From Phaeosaccion multiseriatum (Eukaryota > Ochrophyta, other classes), in assembly GCA_965112735.1 (NCBI GenBank), contig OZ218955.1, positions 3,348,001-3,412,000 of the forward strand: DNA of 64,000 nucleotides, read 5' to 3'. Under the pieces are notes generated by a model. The model had not been told where the DNA came from and did no database searches. It was given only the letters and a program-made list of their open reading frames with translations. Positions 1 to 12,696 of this stretch are shown piece by piece (the stretch's first letter is position 1; each line of letters opens with the position of its first letter). The translations under genes were made by a program, and so were the position numbers.

Positions 1-176
1 CCGCGCGTGTGTGTGACCGCGTTTCTCTCTCTCCCTATAAGTTTGAGCGTGCGTGAGAGTCGATGAGTCCTCCACTCATTCCGATACTTACTACACTTAC
101 GTAGTTTTTCGCGTGATGGCACGGGGGCCTCACACCTCTGTTGCAGCTACGCCCTGGGGCCTGTGGCTGCTTGCTC
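1..176. other. upstream flank of the SMC-like gene
   Basis: Window edge. An ATG at 53 opens a different frame from the SMC-like gene. The gene's own frame has a stop at 114-116. A good acceptor (tttcag) ends at 286, so an upstream exon outside or inside this flank could splice there. No promoter element can be assigned. Confidence 0.4.
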
Positions 177-1617
177 ATGGGGGCGGCTGTGTTAACGCTC
201 GTGTTAACGCTCGTACAAATGCCTTCCTCTTGCCCTTGCCCTCCCCCTCTTCCTTCGATGTTCTTTCCCCTCTCCCTCCTTTTCAGGGGACGAAAGTTCC
301 ATAAACTATCCCACCTAACGAACAATGGACAAGGAAGAGGAGGAGATGGAGAATGGGGACCCTCAGACGCCTCCCTCAAGCAGCAGCAGCAGCAGCAGCA
401 GGCATATGGGCCAGAAGGAGGAGGAGGAGCAGGCATATGGGGAAACGTGTCGCACGTATCTCCCGGAGACCGAGTGGTGTGGACCGTTCCCGACCCCGCC
501 TCACCGCCCCCTGGCGTGCGAGAGAGCGTGTCGCGCATGCGAGCGGGCGGGGTGGAGGTGGAGTTGAGACAGCAGTCGTCGCCAGCTGGGAAGGGGGGGC
601 TCCTCCCTCCCCCCGTGGAGCGCTACACTAGCCCATCGTCTCTGTCTTCTGCTGCTCTCTTTGAGGAGTTCCTTCGGTCCGAGCAACTGCAGCAGCAGCA
701 GCAGCAGCAGGCTCAAGACTCACAAGACGACGATGTTGAGCGTAGCACCAACGGCAGCACCAACTCCTCCTCATCATCCGACATGTCGTCGGCATCTGCT
801 GATGCCCTCCACCTCGGCTTGAGCCTCATTGAACAGGCGGCGGAGGCACTCACAAATGGCTCAGCGCTCTCCTCCACCCTCGGAAAGGGCGCTCTGTCTC
901 AATCGAGCGGTGGAGGAGCGGGGGGGGGTACCACTAGTCAGACCTCTTTGGTGCTGGAGTCTGTGACCTTGAGTCGCTTCGGACCCTTCCGGAGGCCTGT
1001 GAAGTATCCGCTGGACGGGAGAGGCGTGGTGCTGTTGAGAGGGGCGAACTTGGACGGGGGCGGCGCTGATAGGTAGGTATGAGTATTTGGCATATGGCAA
1101 CGTGAGATGCCAACTGTGATGTGATTGCAATGCTCTCTGTCTCTCCCTCCCTCTCTTCTCCCTCTATGATGTTTAAACTCAGTTTTATTTGTGCGTAGTG
1201 AAACTCACTTCAGAGGCTTCTACTCCCCCTTTTTTCCACCGCTCCAGTAACGGCGCTGGAAAGACGTCCCTGGCTGTGGCTGCCCTGTGGGCTCTAACAG
1301 GGTCCGTCGACATGAGGCCTGCCACAGGTCAGTACAGTCAGTGAGTCAGTGAGTGAGTGAGTGGGGGAGTCAATGAGGTGGTGAGACCATCAGGCAGTCA
1401 GCGAGACAAATGAGTCAATGAGGTTGATGAAGGTTTGAGTCCGTGAGTCTCGGCAGCCTGGATAGGAGCGGCATACCTCACAGAACGACGCACTCAACTC
1501 ACGCCCTCCACTTCGTGCCCATCAATGCCTGACTGCCGTCCCCTGCCTTCGCTTGCGAATCTATCCACGCATTCAAAGATGGCCGAGTGACAGACGTCGT
1601 GTTCCACAGGGGCAAAC

Positions 1618-1661
<44 letters not shown>

Positions 1662-2877
1662 GGCAAAGGAGGTAAAGGCAAAAGAGGTGTGAACAGCGTA
1701 GCGAGCGGTGTCGCAGAGGTGACCGTCCAAGGTGTTCTGAATGGCAAGGCGCTTGAGGTGACGCGCCGCAAGGGGTCAAGGGTGAATAGCCTCTCGGTGC
1801 TGTACGGGGGTGTGGACATGACTCGCCAGACGCCGTCGGACACACAGACGCAGGTAAGTACGATACGTAAGAGTAGATAAGAAATTATTATTTTTGGTAC
1901 GCTGAAAGTGCACAACCTTTGAATGTTGATATTGAGTGTTGAATGTTGAATGAAAAGTGAAGGTTGATTCATGAGTATCGTACGTACAGGACAGAAGCAT
2001 TACACTCATTGAGATCGTTCTCTATCTTGCTATATCGATGTGCCAATGCCGATGTCAATGTCGTACGTCGATGTCATCTTCACGTGCAGGTGCTGCAGCA
2101 GGAGCTCGGCATCGACCCGCGAGTGCTCAGGAGGGCCGTCTTCCAGGTGGGTGGTGCATGTCCATGGGTGGGTGGGTAAGTCAATGATTCTGTGGGTGGG
2201 TGATAGGTGGGTGGGTGGGTACGTGCGTGGGCGGAGGAACACTGAAACTGCAACCGCAACTTGTGATCACACTGAAACTGAAACTGAAACTGTTACCACA
2301 GGGCCAGCACCACCTCAATGGCTTGCTCGAGAGCACAGATGCCGCGCTGAAGGAGGAGCTTTCCCTGCTTGTGCCCATGGTGAGGTGGCAGTGGATGGGA
2401 AGGAGGAATAGGATGGCAGTGGATGAGGAGGAGGACGAGGAGGAGAGGAAGAGGAGGAGAGGAAGAGGAGGAGGGGGAGGAGGAGGAGGAGGAGGAGGAG
2501 GAGGAGGAGGAGGAGGAGGAGGAGGAGGAGGAGGAGGAGGAGGAGGAGGAGGAAGAGGAGGAGGAGGAGGAAGAGGAGGAGGATGGCACTGGGTTGAGGG
2601 GAAAGAGAAGGATCAGAAGAGGAGAAGGATCAGAAGGAGGGTTGGAGTGAAGTACGTAAGCGTGGACACAACTAGTAAGCGCAACCGTTAACACAATGTC
2701 CCTCTCCCGTGCCTCCCATCTTCTGCCATCCGCTGCCATCCGCTCTCCTCATCAGGATCTTTGGCGGGAGGCAGCGGCGCAGGCGAGGGCGCAAGCCCGT
2801 GCCAAGGAGGAGGAATGCGTCATCGCAAGGTGAGTAAATTGTATGTGTGTGCGTGCGTGTATGTGTTTTTGTCTCTC

Positions 2878-2915
<38 letters not shown>

Positions 2916-4580
2916 TGTGTGGAATGGAGGATGGAGGAGCGAGAGCTCCAGCTCCTCTTCGTTTGTTCACAGTCCTTTCTTATCAATACATATTACATAT
3001 TTTCTTCTTGATGTTAAAGGGGCGGGTATTGTGACTGCGCTTCTTTTTGTTTTGTTTGTTGCTTCTCTCCTTCCTTCAGGGCGCAAATTGCGATGCGCAG
3101 AGAGGACTGTGAGCGCCTGAAGAGACGTGTGGAGGGGATGCAGGAGGAGGTGCAAAGGAGGGAGAGCGACCTGGAGCGGGCCAAGGCGGCAATGCAGCAG
3201 CAGCAGCAGCAGCAGTTGGTGATACACCAGCAAGAAGTTGTTGGTGACACAGCAGCGGCAGCAAAGGAGGGGGAGAAGGAGGAGGAGGAGGAGGAGGAGG
3301 AGGAGGAGGAGGAGGAGGAGGAGGAGGAGGAGGAGGAGGAGGCCGCGAGGTGCGTAGTGAGTGGAGCTATTGACTTTCCCCGAGGGGGCGGTCCGAGGGG
3401 AGACTTGTGTTTTCCCCGAGGGGGGGGGGGGAGGAGACACTTGTTGTTCACGCCGTTGCCCCTGAAATGCGTCATTCAAAGTGCCGATCTGGCAATGGCG
3501 ATAAAAATATCGAGACCGATGTGATGGTATCGATCTTGTTCTTATCTCGATGTCGACATTGAAAATCGCAGGGCAAAGGTGGAGGACTATGCGAAGAGGG
3601 TAGAGAGGGGAGCGCTTGAGCTGCTTGAGAAGAGGGCACTTATGGAACAACATCTCGAGGTGAGAGAGAGAGAGAGGGAGGGAGGGAGGGAGGGAGGGAG
3701 GGAGGGAGGGAGAGAGGGAGGGAGGGAGAGAGGGAGGGAGGGAGGGAGGGAGGGAGGGAAGGAGGGAGGGAAGGAGGGAGGGAGGGAGGGAGGGAGGGAG
3801 GGAGGGAGGGAGGGAGGGAGGGAGGGAGGGATAAGAGAGGAGGAATGGGGGTTGGGTGGGGGGGGAGGCGAGAGGGAGAGGGGAGGAGAGAAATGTCTCT
3901 CTCTCTCTTCCTAGCGCCTCCATCTCTCTTGTTTCGCTCCAATGTTGGGATACCATTACACCCGGGCTGTCTGATTTGTCTCTCTACATCCCCTACCCCC
4001 CTTTCTCTCTTTGCCTCGGCCCCTTCACCCCCTCTCCACCCCTCCTCCTCCTCTCTCCCTGTTCTTTCGCTCCCTCCCCCCCCTCTCCCCTCTCCCTCTC
4101 ACCCCAGTGCCTTGCTGTGAAGCGAAATGAAGCCCACCAAGCCCTCAGTAGCGCGAGAGAACGTCACTCCTTCCTTGTGAAGGACGTACAGCGCCTCCAG
4201 GGTACTCTGGAAGAGCTCGGAGTGCGACTGAGTCGAGGACAAGAGGCCTTGCGGGGACAGACATGGGGTCCGCCGCCAGGTTATCGCGGGGAGCAGTCTG
4301 CAGTGGGTGGGCAGGAGGAGGAGGACGAGGAGAGGGAGGAGGAGGTGGAGGAGACGAGGGTGACGGAAGGGGTGGTCAGCCGGGAGCGAGGAGGGGGGGT
4401 AGGAGGAGGAAGAGGAGGAGGAGGGGTGGGGGGGATGAGTCTCGCGGCGGCCGTCGGGGCATGGGAAGCTCACACTGGAAGGGCGGCATCGGCGTTGAGG
4501 GAGGCGGAGGCAGCGCTGGCCGGCACCAGGGTGGTGTTGAGGCAGGCCACAGCGGCGGTGCAGAGGCAGCAGTTGGTGAT

Positions 4581-4615
<35 letters not shown>

Positions 4616-7445
4616 GGCATGAGTCGGTGATACAGCAGCAGGGGCTGCAGGGTCAGGAGGAGCAGGAGCAGTTGGTGATGCAACAGCAGGGGAAGCAGTT
4701 GGTGATACAGGAGCAGGGGGGCAGCAGCGTGAAGAGCAAGACGCAGGGCAAGGGCAAGAGGGAGGAGGGGGAGGAGGGGAAGGAGGGGAAGGAGGGGAAG
4801 GAGGGGAAGGAGGCTGTTTGTTACGCGTGTGGACAGACGGTGACGCCCCGGCATGTCGAGCAGACGCGCAAGAGGCTACTACGGGAGGAGGTGAGTGAGT
4901 GAGTGAATGAATGAGTGAGTGAGTGAGTAAGGGAGGGAGGGAGAGAGGGAGGGAGTGAGGGAGTGAGTGAGTGGGTGGGATTTAGGGAGGGAGGGATGGG
5001 TGTGTGTGTGTATGTGTGCTGCCGTTTCAGCCATTTCATTTCTCTATCATAACACACGACTCTCTTCCACAGGAGGAGGCTCGAAGAGCGGTGGCGTTGG
5101 CCCAAGCGGCCGTGGAGGCGAGCGAAGGCGAGCACCGTAAGGCGATGAAGGAGGGGGAGAGGCTCACTGGCCTGGAGTCCCTGCAGGCTGAGGTGAGTTC
5201 ACAATTTCAGTTTTGCAGACCAGTTTCTTAGGACCAATTTGAGTAGTTTCCTGTCTACTTACGCCTTCTCGTGTACTATCCTCTCTCTCCCTCACTCACC
5301 GTCTCAATCCCTCTCCCTCCCGTCGCCGCCTTCTCCCTTCTCCTCCGCACGGCGCAAACAAAGCAGACCGCCGCCACTGCCGAGGCTGTGCTCCAGGCAG
5401 AAGAGATGGTGCTACGGGCGACAGACCTGGCAGCGACGATAGAGACAGACGCTGTCCGAGGGGGCGAGGAGGAGGCGAGGGAGAGAGACCTCGCCCTTCA
5501 AGTCGGGAAGGAGCAGTGGAGGGCCAAGGTAAGGAAGGGGAATGGTGTATGCACTACAGGGAAGGGTAGGTGTGAAAACACTTTGTTATTTTCAAAAGGT
5601 GTAACGACGAACGAGATAAGCAAGCGACCAGGGTAGGATACGGGCAAGGGTAGGCTGTTAGGGGGGGGGGGGAGACTTCGTCTGCGCTTGACTCTCGTAG
5701 CGCCCCTTCTTTGGATTGCCTCTGTGGCCTCTTGTTGCGTCTCTCTTGTTCTCCCCTCTCTGACTCTCCGTGATGCTCCTCCTCCTCTCTCTTCCTCTTC
5801 ATCTCTCACTCTCCTCCTCTCTACTGAATGGCTCTCTCTCTTGCCCCCCCCCCCCACACACACAACCCCACCCCCAACCAGATGCAGACGGCAGACTCAC
5901 AACTGGCTCTCTGTCGGGAAGCCCTCTCCGATGCCCAACACGCACTCAACTCGGCCATAGAAAAGCGAAGCAGGCGGCAGCTGCAGCAACAGGTGAGAGT
6001 GTGATCGATCGACACTTTGATTCCACCATGTGTGTGTGTGTGTGTTTGGGGGGGGCGAAGAATCACCCCCCCCCCCCCAATCAAACTAGTCCTCTTCATC
6101 CTGCCCTTTCTCATACGCCTCTAACCGCCCTCTAATGCCCCCCTCCCGCCCGTCTTCCCCAATACGCCTCTACACGATCCGAAGGCGGCCTCGAATGCCC
6201 TCCTCTCCCTGGAAACGGCACTCTCCACCTCCGTGCTCGTCCTCGAGCAGCAGGGCTTAGAGCCCCTGAGGGCCGCAGAGAGAGACATCCTGACACTCAG
6301 TACAGCTCTCGAGGCAGCAGTCAGGCACAAGCAGCTGCTGACACGGGCGGCGGAGCAGCTTGGTGTGAGGGGGGTGCAGGTGTTCGCCTTTCGGGACGCG
6401 CTTGCCCATCTGCAGGTGAGTTGTTGTTGAGTATGGTAGCCCTCAAGTAAGTGGAGTCTGCAAAGAGTACGATAGCCCGATACTGCTCAGTCTGTAAGGA
6501 GCAGCCCGATACTGCTCAGTCTGTAAGGAGCACCCGATACTGCTGAGTCTGTAAGGAGCAGCCTGATACCACTCTATGGTGCCCAATGGTTCGAGTCCTC
6601 CCCACATGCTCGTAACAATAAGCACACTGAAACTGACACTGAAACTGGCATTAAAACTTCAACTGAAACTGAGATTGAAACTGGTACTATAACTGAAACT
6701 GAAACGTACCTCTGCTCTGTACGATAGGGAGCACTGGGTCGGTTTCTGTCGGTGCTGACGGACGGGGCCATTCGCCTGCACATGGGCATCGGGGACGACA
6801 AAATCACCAAGCAAGTCCAGGTAATGTTTTGTGCGAGGCATACGTAAGGAATTCGTAAGAGTACCAATAATCCATATTACGATAGTGATATGATGTATCG
6901 ACACTCACTCCACAAGGGCGCAGGACCCCTCTCCTCCGCTTCCCCTCTCCCCCCGTCCACTGCACTTTCTTACCCACTTTCTCACTCTCTCCCTCCCTCC
7001 CCTCCCTCCCCTCACTCACTCAGTCTCTCTCTCCCTCACTCACTCACTCACTCACCCACTCACCCACTCACCCCCTCCCTCCCTCTCTCCCTCACTCACG
7101 CACTCAACAGGTGCGCAACTCCGATGGAACGTTCGTAGACCGTTCCTTGAGCCAGCTATCCGGTGGGCAGTGGAGGCGAGTGAGCTTGTCGCTGGAGCTG
7201 GCATTTGCAGAGCTGGCGAGGGAGAGGGCCTCCTTCAGCTGCAACCTACTTATTCTTGACGAGGTGAGGGAGGGAGGGAGGGGGCGATGGAGGAAGGGAG
7301 GGAGAAAGTTAGCTTCCTATACTTGTCGAGGAGCTTCCTCCTGCCTAGCGGCCTGTGTGCCTGCCTGGCTGCCTGCCTGGCTGCCTGTCTGTCCATATAC
7401 CGATACCTGCCGGCCCACATGCCTCTGCCTGCCTGCCTGCCTGCC

Positions 7446-7523
<78 letters not shown>

Positions 7524-7820
7524 CCTGCCTGTCCGTATACCTCTACCTGCCTGCCCACATGCCTCTGCCTGCCTGCCCCATGCTCCTTCCCCAGGTGCTA
7601 AGCCAGCTCGATGCCTACGGCCGTGCCCGAATCGCCAGCGTGCTCCGCCTCCTCGTCTCTCCTCCCAAACAGACCAAAGAGGCAGCAGCGATAGAAGGCA
7701 TGACCACGGACTCGGACTCGGACTCGGAATCGGAATCGGAATCGGAATCGGAATCCAGGGCTGACGTGGAGACTCGCGTCCGTCCGGAGGGGCCGTACAC
7801 CACTGTCCTTGTGGTGCTGC

Positions 7821-7859
<39 letters not shown>

Positions 7860-8171
7860 TGTGTGTATGTGTGTGTGTGTGTGTGTGCGGGGTGTGGGGT
7901 GTGGGTGTGTGTTTGTTCGTGTGCCATCACCCTGTCTTCTCGTCTCCTTACTATCTCTTTCTGGTCTCATTATCGCCTCCTCTGATCCCCGCTCTCTCTG
8001 AATGTGCTTTCTCTCTTTCTCTCTCTCTGTGTGTGTGTGTGCGTGCGTGCATGCGTGCGGTGCCTTATTCCTCAGGACCTGCCTGCGGACGAGCTACAAG
8101 AGGCCTTCGATCACGTGGACGAAGTGGTGAAGCGGGACGACAGCTCCTATGTGGTCATCGATGGTGGCTGA
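177..8171 (+). CDS. SMC/Rad50 (SbcC)-like zinc-hook ATPase
   Basis: ABC-type DNA repair or chromosome-maintenance ATPase. Exons: 177-1072, 1248-1327, 1579-1853, 2090-2146, 2302-2379, 2756-2829, 3080-3349, 3572-3659, 4108-4890, 5073-5192, 5367-5528, 5882-5992, 6185-6415, 6728-6820, 7111-7263, 7595-7822, 8076-8171; 1264 aa from ATG 177. All junctions keep frame. Walker A (SNGAGKTS) begins at the exon 1/2 junction. Long heptad-rich arms flank a CxxC hook (CYACG, about 4819-4833), as in Rad50 dimers. The signature LSGGQ lies in exon 15, Walker B (LLILDE) ends that exon, and the D-loop SQLD opens exon 16. The His expected after the last core strand is absent (VVLQDLP). The first 270 residues are low-complexity, with poly-Gln. 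Start uncertain: exon 1 may instead begin at 287 after an acceptor. The exon 3 and exon 11 acceptors are weak. Cellular location unknown; an organellar SbcC role is possible. Confidence 0.85.
2469..2582 (+). repeat. (GGA)n microsatellite in intron
   Basis: Long GGA run with occasional GGAAGA units inside intron 5 of the SMC-like gene. The same triplet is translated as poly-Glu in exon 7 of the same gene (3277-3343). Confidence 0.95.
3660..3832 (+). repeat. (GGGA)n array starting at a splice donor
   Basis: The intron opens with GTGAGAGAGAG and continues directly as GGGA tetramers for about 170 bp. It separates exons 8 and 9 of the SMC-like gene. Confidence 0.95.
6472..6575 (+). repeat. about 29-bp tandem repeat, 3.5 copies
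   Basis: Unit carries GATACTGCTCAGTCTGTAAG. Copies differ by one or two bases. It lies in intron 13 of the SMC-like gene, just ahead of a GAAACTG-rich stretch (6628-6712). Confidence 0.9.
7375..7523 (+). repeat. (CTGT)n / (CTGC)n microsatellite
   Basis: Tetranucleotide array in intron 15 of the SMC-like gene, between the exons carrying Walker B and the D-loop. Confidence 0.95.
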
Positions 8172-8456
8172 TGGATCATGCGATGGATCGATGGCAGCTG
8201 AAGGACAATGCAAAAGACCGGCTTGGGGGGCGGCGCTTCTGTTCCTCCTCCCTCTCACTATCACGAAGAGAGGGTATGTACGAAACACCAAGAGTGGATA
8301 CATACGTAAAGAGGAAATGACGTTACGTGTTTTCCTCAGGGAGAGTTAGGTCGTTTCCCTAAGGCAACACACGGAGACACACAGAGAGAAAAAAAAGAAA
8401 AGAAGGACAGGACAGAGAGAACAGAGGAGAGGGACAAAGACAGAGAGACGGACAGG

Positions 8457-8492
<36 letters not shown>

Positions 8493-8972
8493 TGGGAAGC
8501 GCTCGCCCGTGCTTGCTGTGCATGTACGATATGTTTGTGCTGCCTCTGGGCCTTGGAGCCCCAGACGCGACACAAAGCGCAGACCCAGAGAGCAGGAGCC
8601 ACCCCTCTAGGACCCTCTAGGGTACGTGTAAAGATACGTGTGCTTTCCGTTGTATATATCATGTTAATAAAGACTAGAGTACAGCAACAGTGTTTAGACC
8701 GCGGAAATTTCATTGGGAAAAAAAACAAAAGGAAATTCAACTGTATAAACAAAACATCTATCGAACTCAAATAGAAAAGTATTGGATGGGAGGCAAGTAT
8801 GACCACTGACAATTGCGTTGTGCGCTGTCGGAGCCTCGAAACGAACATGACATGCTTGTGTGGGTGTGTGTGTGCACGTGTGTGTGTGTGTGGAGCTGTC
8901 AATCCAGCGCCTGCGCCCAAGGGCTGCTACTGCTGAGAGGGATGCTCTGCCTTCCACATCACAGGCACAGAG
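8172..8972. other. convergent 3' flanks
   Basis: Region between the stops of the SMC-like gene (+) and the WW gene (-). It holds a GA run (8456-8492), an AATAAA at 8667-8672 on the plus strand and a TG run near 8860-8892. No coding or RNA gene supported. Confidence 0.6.
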
Positions 8973-11900
8973 CTAAGCCTCTCCTACTGTAGCACCAACT
9001 GCCGAAGCTGCTGCTGTTGGGCGGGCCCCAAGCGGCCGAAACGACGGTGGCGAGTTCGCAGACGTCCGCGGAGACGGGTAGGAGAAGGGTCCGGATGATG
9101 ATGAACTTGCCCTCCCTTGCGGTACCACCAACTGCTGCGGCCGGGTCTGTGCGTTGGTCCTGCCCAACTCCAGCGGCGACATTGGTTGGGGCGCGCCCAA
9201 GCTTCTCTGCAGAGGCTTCGGTGGCACCATACGCTTGAGCTGCTGGGGTGAGCCATCGTTTGGCGGAGGGCTGGGCGGCCGCTCCTCTTCCTGCTGCTGC
9301 TGCTGTTGTTGTTGTTGTTGTTGCTGATGCTGCTGCCGCTGCTGTCCTGCCCCCGGGGTGGTGGTGGAGGAGTAGGAACTGGGGCGAGTCGTCGGTACCT
9401 GTGAAGCGACTTCCATCACCTTGACCGAGAGCATGGATAGCCAAGAGGGGCTCGCCTTCTTCATTGGCTTGACCTTCACCTTCTCCTTCACCTCTTTGGG
9501 CATCGTTTGAGTCTGCTGATGCCCAAGCCTTCCAGCCTTCCTCTCGTCCACGGGAGCTCGCTCCTCCTCCTGCTCCTTCTTCTTGCTGCCCCCATCCAGC
9601 CCGCCGGGTTTATCGACCACCGTGCCACCCATGCCCCAGCCTGGTGCTGCGGGTCGCACATTGTCACTCCCTCCTTCCATCACCGCCACCACATCTCGTT
9701 CCTCCTCAGCCGTTACATTGACATTTGCCTCTCCCTCTCCCTCCCCCTCACCATCATCCGCCCCTTTCACCACCGCCACCACCCCCCCTTTCTCCTCAGC
9801 CTTTGCATTCGCCTCTACCTCCTCCTCTTCACCATCACCACCACCAGCAGCAGCCGCCGCAGCAGTTGGTGACACAGTAGCTGTAGCAGCTGTAGCAGCG
9901 GCACCAGTTGGTGATACAGTAGCTGTAGCAGCTGTAGCAGCTGCAGCAGTCCTACAACCACTACACTCTTCCACACCCCTGGGCGCCTGTGGTTTGTCCC
10001 CCGGTTGGGTCTTCGTGCTTTCATCGTTCACGCCAACAGCAGCGTCGCCAGAGCCAGCGTCAACCTGTGCACCATCGCCTGACGGCAGGGGAAGTGACCT
10101 CTCTCCCTCCCCCTCGGCAGCGTCGCTCGTGGAGTGAGAAGGGGAAGGGGTGGCAGTCGCCTTGGCGCTATCGTTCCCATAGATGCGCCTCCCTCCGGCT
10201 GAGTCCATCCGTATTCTCCATACCACCGGGCCATCAGAGCGTTCATTGGTAGCAGGGGTAGCTGCTTCCTCTTCCGCGTCATCCCCGTCCCCCTCCTCCT
10301 CCTCCTCTTCCTCCTCTTCCTCCTCCTCCTCCTCCTCCTCGTCTTCCTCTTTCTTCTCCGCCTCCTCCTCCTCCTCCTCCTCCTCCTCCTCCTCCTCCAC
10401 CTTCTCCTCCTCCTCTACCTCTACCTCCTTGTTCTCCTCCTCGTTCAGCTCCTCCTTCTTCTCCTCCTCCTCCTTCTTCTTCTTCCTCCTCTCCCTCTCC
10501 TCCCTCTGTGCCTCCTTTTCTATTCGCTTCTGTTCTGCCTTCCGTTGCCGCGCCTCAGCCTCGAGTCGATGCCTCTGCCCTCGCGCCACAACATGTTCTC
10601 TTAGCCGCTGTCGATACCTATCTGTGGCCTGCTCCTGCTTCAATGCTATTCGGCGGCACAACTCTTCCTCTCTCTCCTTCTCCTCCTGCTCCCTCGCCCC
10701 CTTGTCGCCATCCCCTTTTCCCCCTCGCTGCTCCTCTTCCTCCTCCTCCTCCTCCTGCTGCTCTTGATGTATGGCAAGCAATCGCGCTCCGGGTCCCTCC
10801 AATAACGGTCTAGGAGCGCTCTGCAAAGCCCCAGTACTCGGCGGGATGCCGTCGTTTTCTGATGATCCAACGCCATCATCTCTTCCTAGTATTCCTGCAG
10901 CAGCAGCTGCTGCTGCTACTGATGAAGTTTCCGATAGGACCCCTACTCCCGCCACTGCTGCCGCTGCGGCTGCTTCTACGTGAGCTTCTTGCACTGCTGC
11001 TGCATGCGCATCTGCTGCTGCCGCTGCCGCCATGACCGCATCCACCACAGGTCTGGTCCATGTCGTTGTTCTGTTGACGTCATTGGCGTAAACGTTCCGT
11101 CCCGTCCTGGGATCGAGACTCATCCTCCACCCCGCGGGAAGCGGGCCCTCCTCATCCTCTCTGAAGCAGATGACTCCCTGGCTACTCGTCCTACTGCTGA
11201 AGCTGCCCCCCATTGCGCTTCCCCCCAGTCCTCCCCCTCCCACGGATCCCGGTCTCGACGAAGAGGCATGGCTCACGCCCCCGACTGCGTTGTTGACCCC
11301 CATTCCCCCCACTCCCACAGATCCTTGTCTCGACGAAGAGGCATAGTTCACGCCTGCCTGAGACTCTACAGCGTCGAGGGGCACCGCCACTGCAACTGCC
11401 ATGGGCACCTCCGTTGCTTCCTCCCTGGCCTCAAGCATCGACCCGACTGCTCCACCATCGACGGCTCGACCGACCGTTCGGGCCAAGGCGACTCCCGGCG
11501 CCATGACCATCGGTGCTCCTGCTTGCCTCTCTTGTCCGGGCACGGCAGAGGAGGCCGAAGGACGATTCCACTGTGTCCTCCGCGTCTGATGATGGGCGTA
11601 GACGATTCTGCCCGTCGCTCTGTGCAGGGTGGAGGTCCAGCCCTCCGGTAACCCGATATCATCCGGCCCTGCACCCACTACCACTGCTGCTGCTGCTGCT
11701 CCTCCTCCTCCTCCTCCTCCTGCTCCGCGGCTGCTGGTGGTGTGGAACGAGTCGTGGTTTGACAGACGCGGTGACCCAGAGGTAGCAGAGCCCCCTCTGC
11801 AGCTGGGGCCGGACGACGAGTGCCGTCTAATTAGGGCCCCGCCCCTCGACCTCAGCGCAGGTCCGGACGGTGAGACACCACGACCACCTCCTCTAGAGCT

Positions 11901-12696
11901 CGTGATGGATCCTTGCGCCGAGCCCACAGCAGAGCCGGAGCATGACTCGGGCGACAGCATGCTCGTGTCACTGCCGCCACCGCTCCTACGCCTGGGCCAT
12001 GATCCCCTCCCCTCTGGCATCGCCCTCTGCTGCTGGTGCTGGTGTGTTTGAACGGGTGGTGCCCGTAACGGATCCAAGCTGCTCGCGCTTTCAGCTCCAA
12101 TCATTTGGCGGTGGTCGCCGAGAGCAGGGTGGGACAAGCGGGAAGCATCTGCACCTACGCCTCTCCTACTCCTCCTACCGCGACTTGATGAAGACTCAGA
12201 GGCAGCCGCCGCCGCTACATTCAACGTTGTCACCCCTGTCCCCAACACTGGCACGGTCGGGGTTGAAGCCTCAGAGGCAGCCGCGGCTGCAACATTCAGT
12301 GTGGTGACGCCTGTCGTGAACACTGTCGGGACGGGCACCGTGGAATCACTTCCAGGGGGTGGCACGTCTTGCCCTGCTGTGGATGCAGACGACGGGGAGG
12401 AGGTCAAGGACCGTCGAGAAGGAGGGCTTCTCTCCCCACTTGTCGGGTGGGTCCACTGCGTCTTCTGCTGTGCCTATTGCATCGGGACGGGAGCAAGTGC
12501 ATACGGAGTGAAAAGAAAGTTTGAGTCAACATCGCTTCTCCACTTCACACTGAGAGGCGTGTGGGCGAAACAGTGGATCCAGGCGATGGGATCATGGGTT
12601 TGCACCTTCAATCGAGCTACTCACGTGATTGGCATAGAAGGTGCGCCCCGTCTCGGGGCAGGTCATGGCCGACCATCCCTCGGGAAGGCGGTCCAT
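8973..12696 (-). CDS. multi-WW-domain coiled-coil protein
   Basis: Two exons, complement 12625-12696 and 8973-12473; 1190 aa. WW domains bind proline-rich ligands. WW1 (LPEGW...GRTFYANH | AQQKTQWTHP, residues 3-35) is split by the only intron, exactly between its second and third strands, phase 0. WW2 (LPEGWTS...YAHHQTRRTQWNRP) lies near residue 297 and WW3 (LPAGWRM...VYANDVNRTTTWTRP) near 468. A fourth copy near 772 keeps VVWRIRM and RRIYGND but lost the final W/P. A charged coiled coil (RQRLREHVV... ERERRKKKK) with poly-Glu follows WW3, and poly-Gln is near the C terminus. The reading frame of exon 2 has a stop just upstream of the acceptor, which confirms the intron. Start at 12696 has a good context (acaATGG). 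Partner and location unknown; WW plus coiled coil would fit splicing or centrosomal scaffolds. Confidence 0.85.

Noticed and set aside
2967-3956. 329-aa open frame on the minus strand (PSLPPSLPP repeats)
   Set aside because: Antisense to SMC-like exons and the GGGA intron array; the sequence is only translated repeat.
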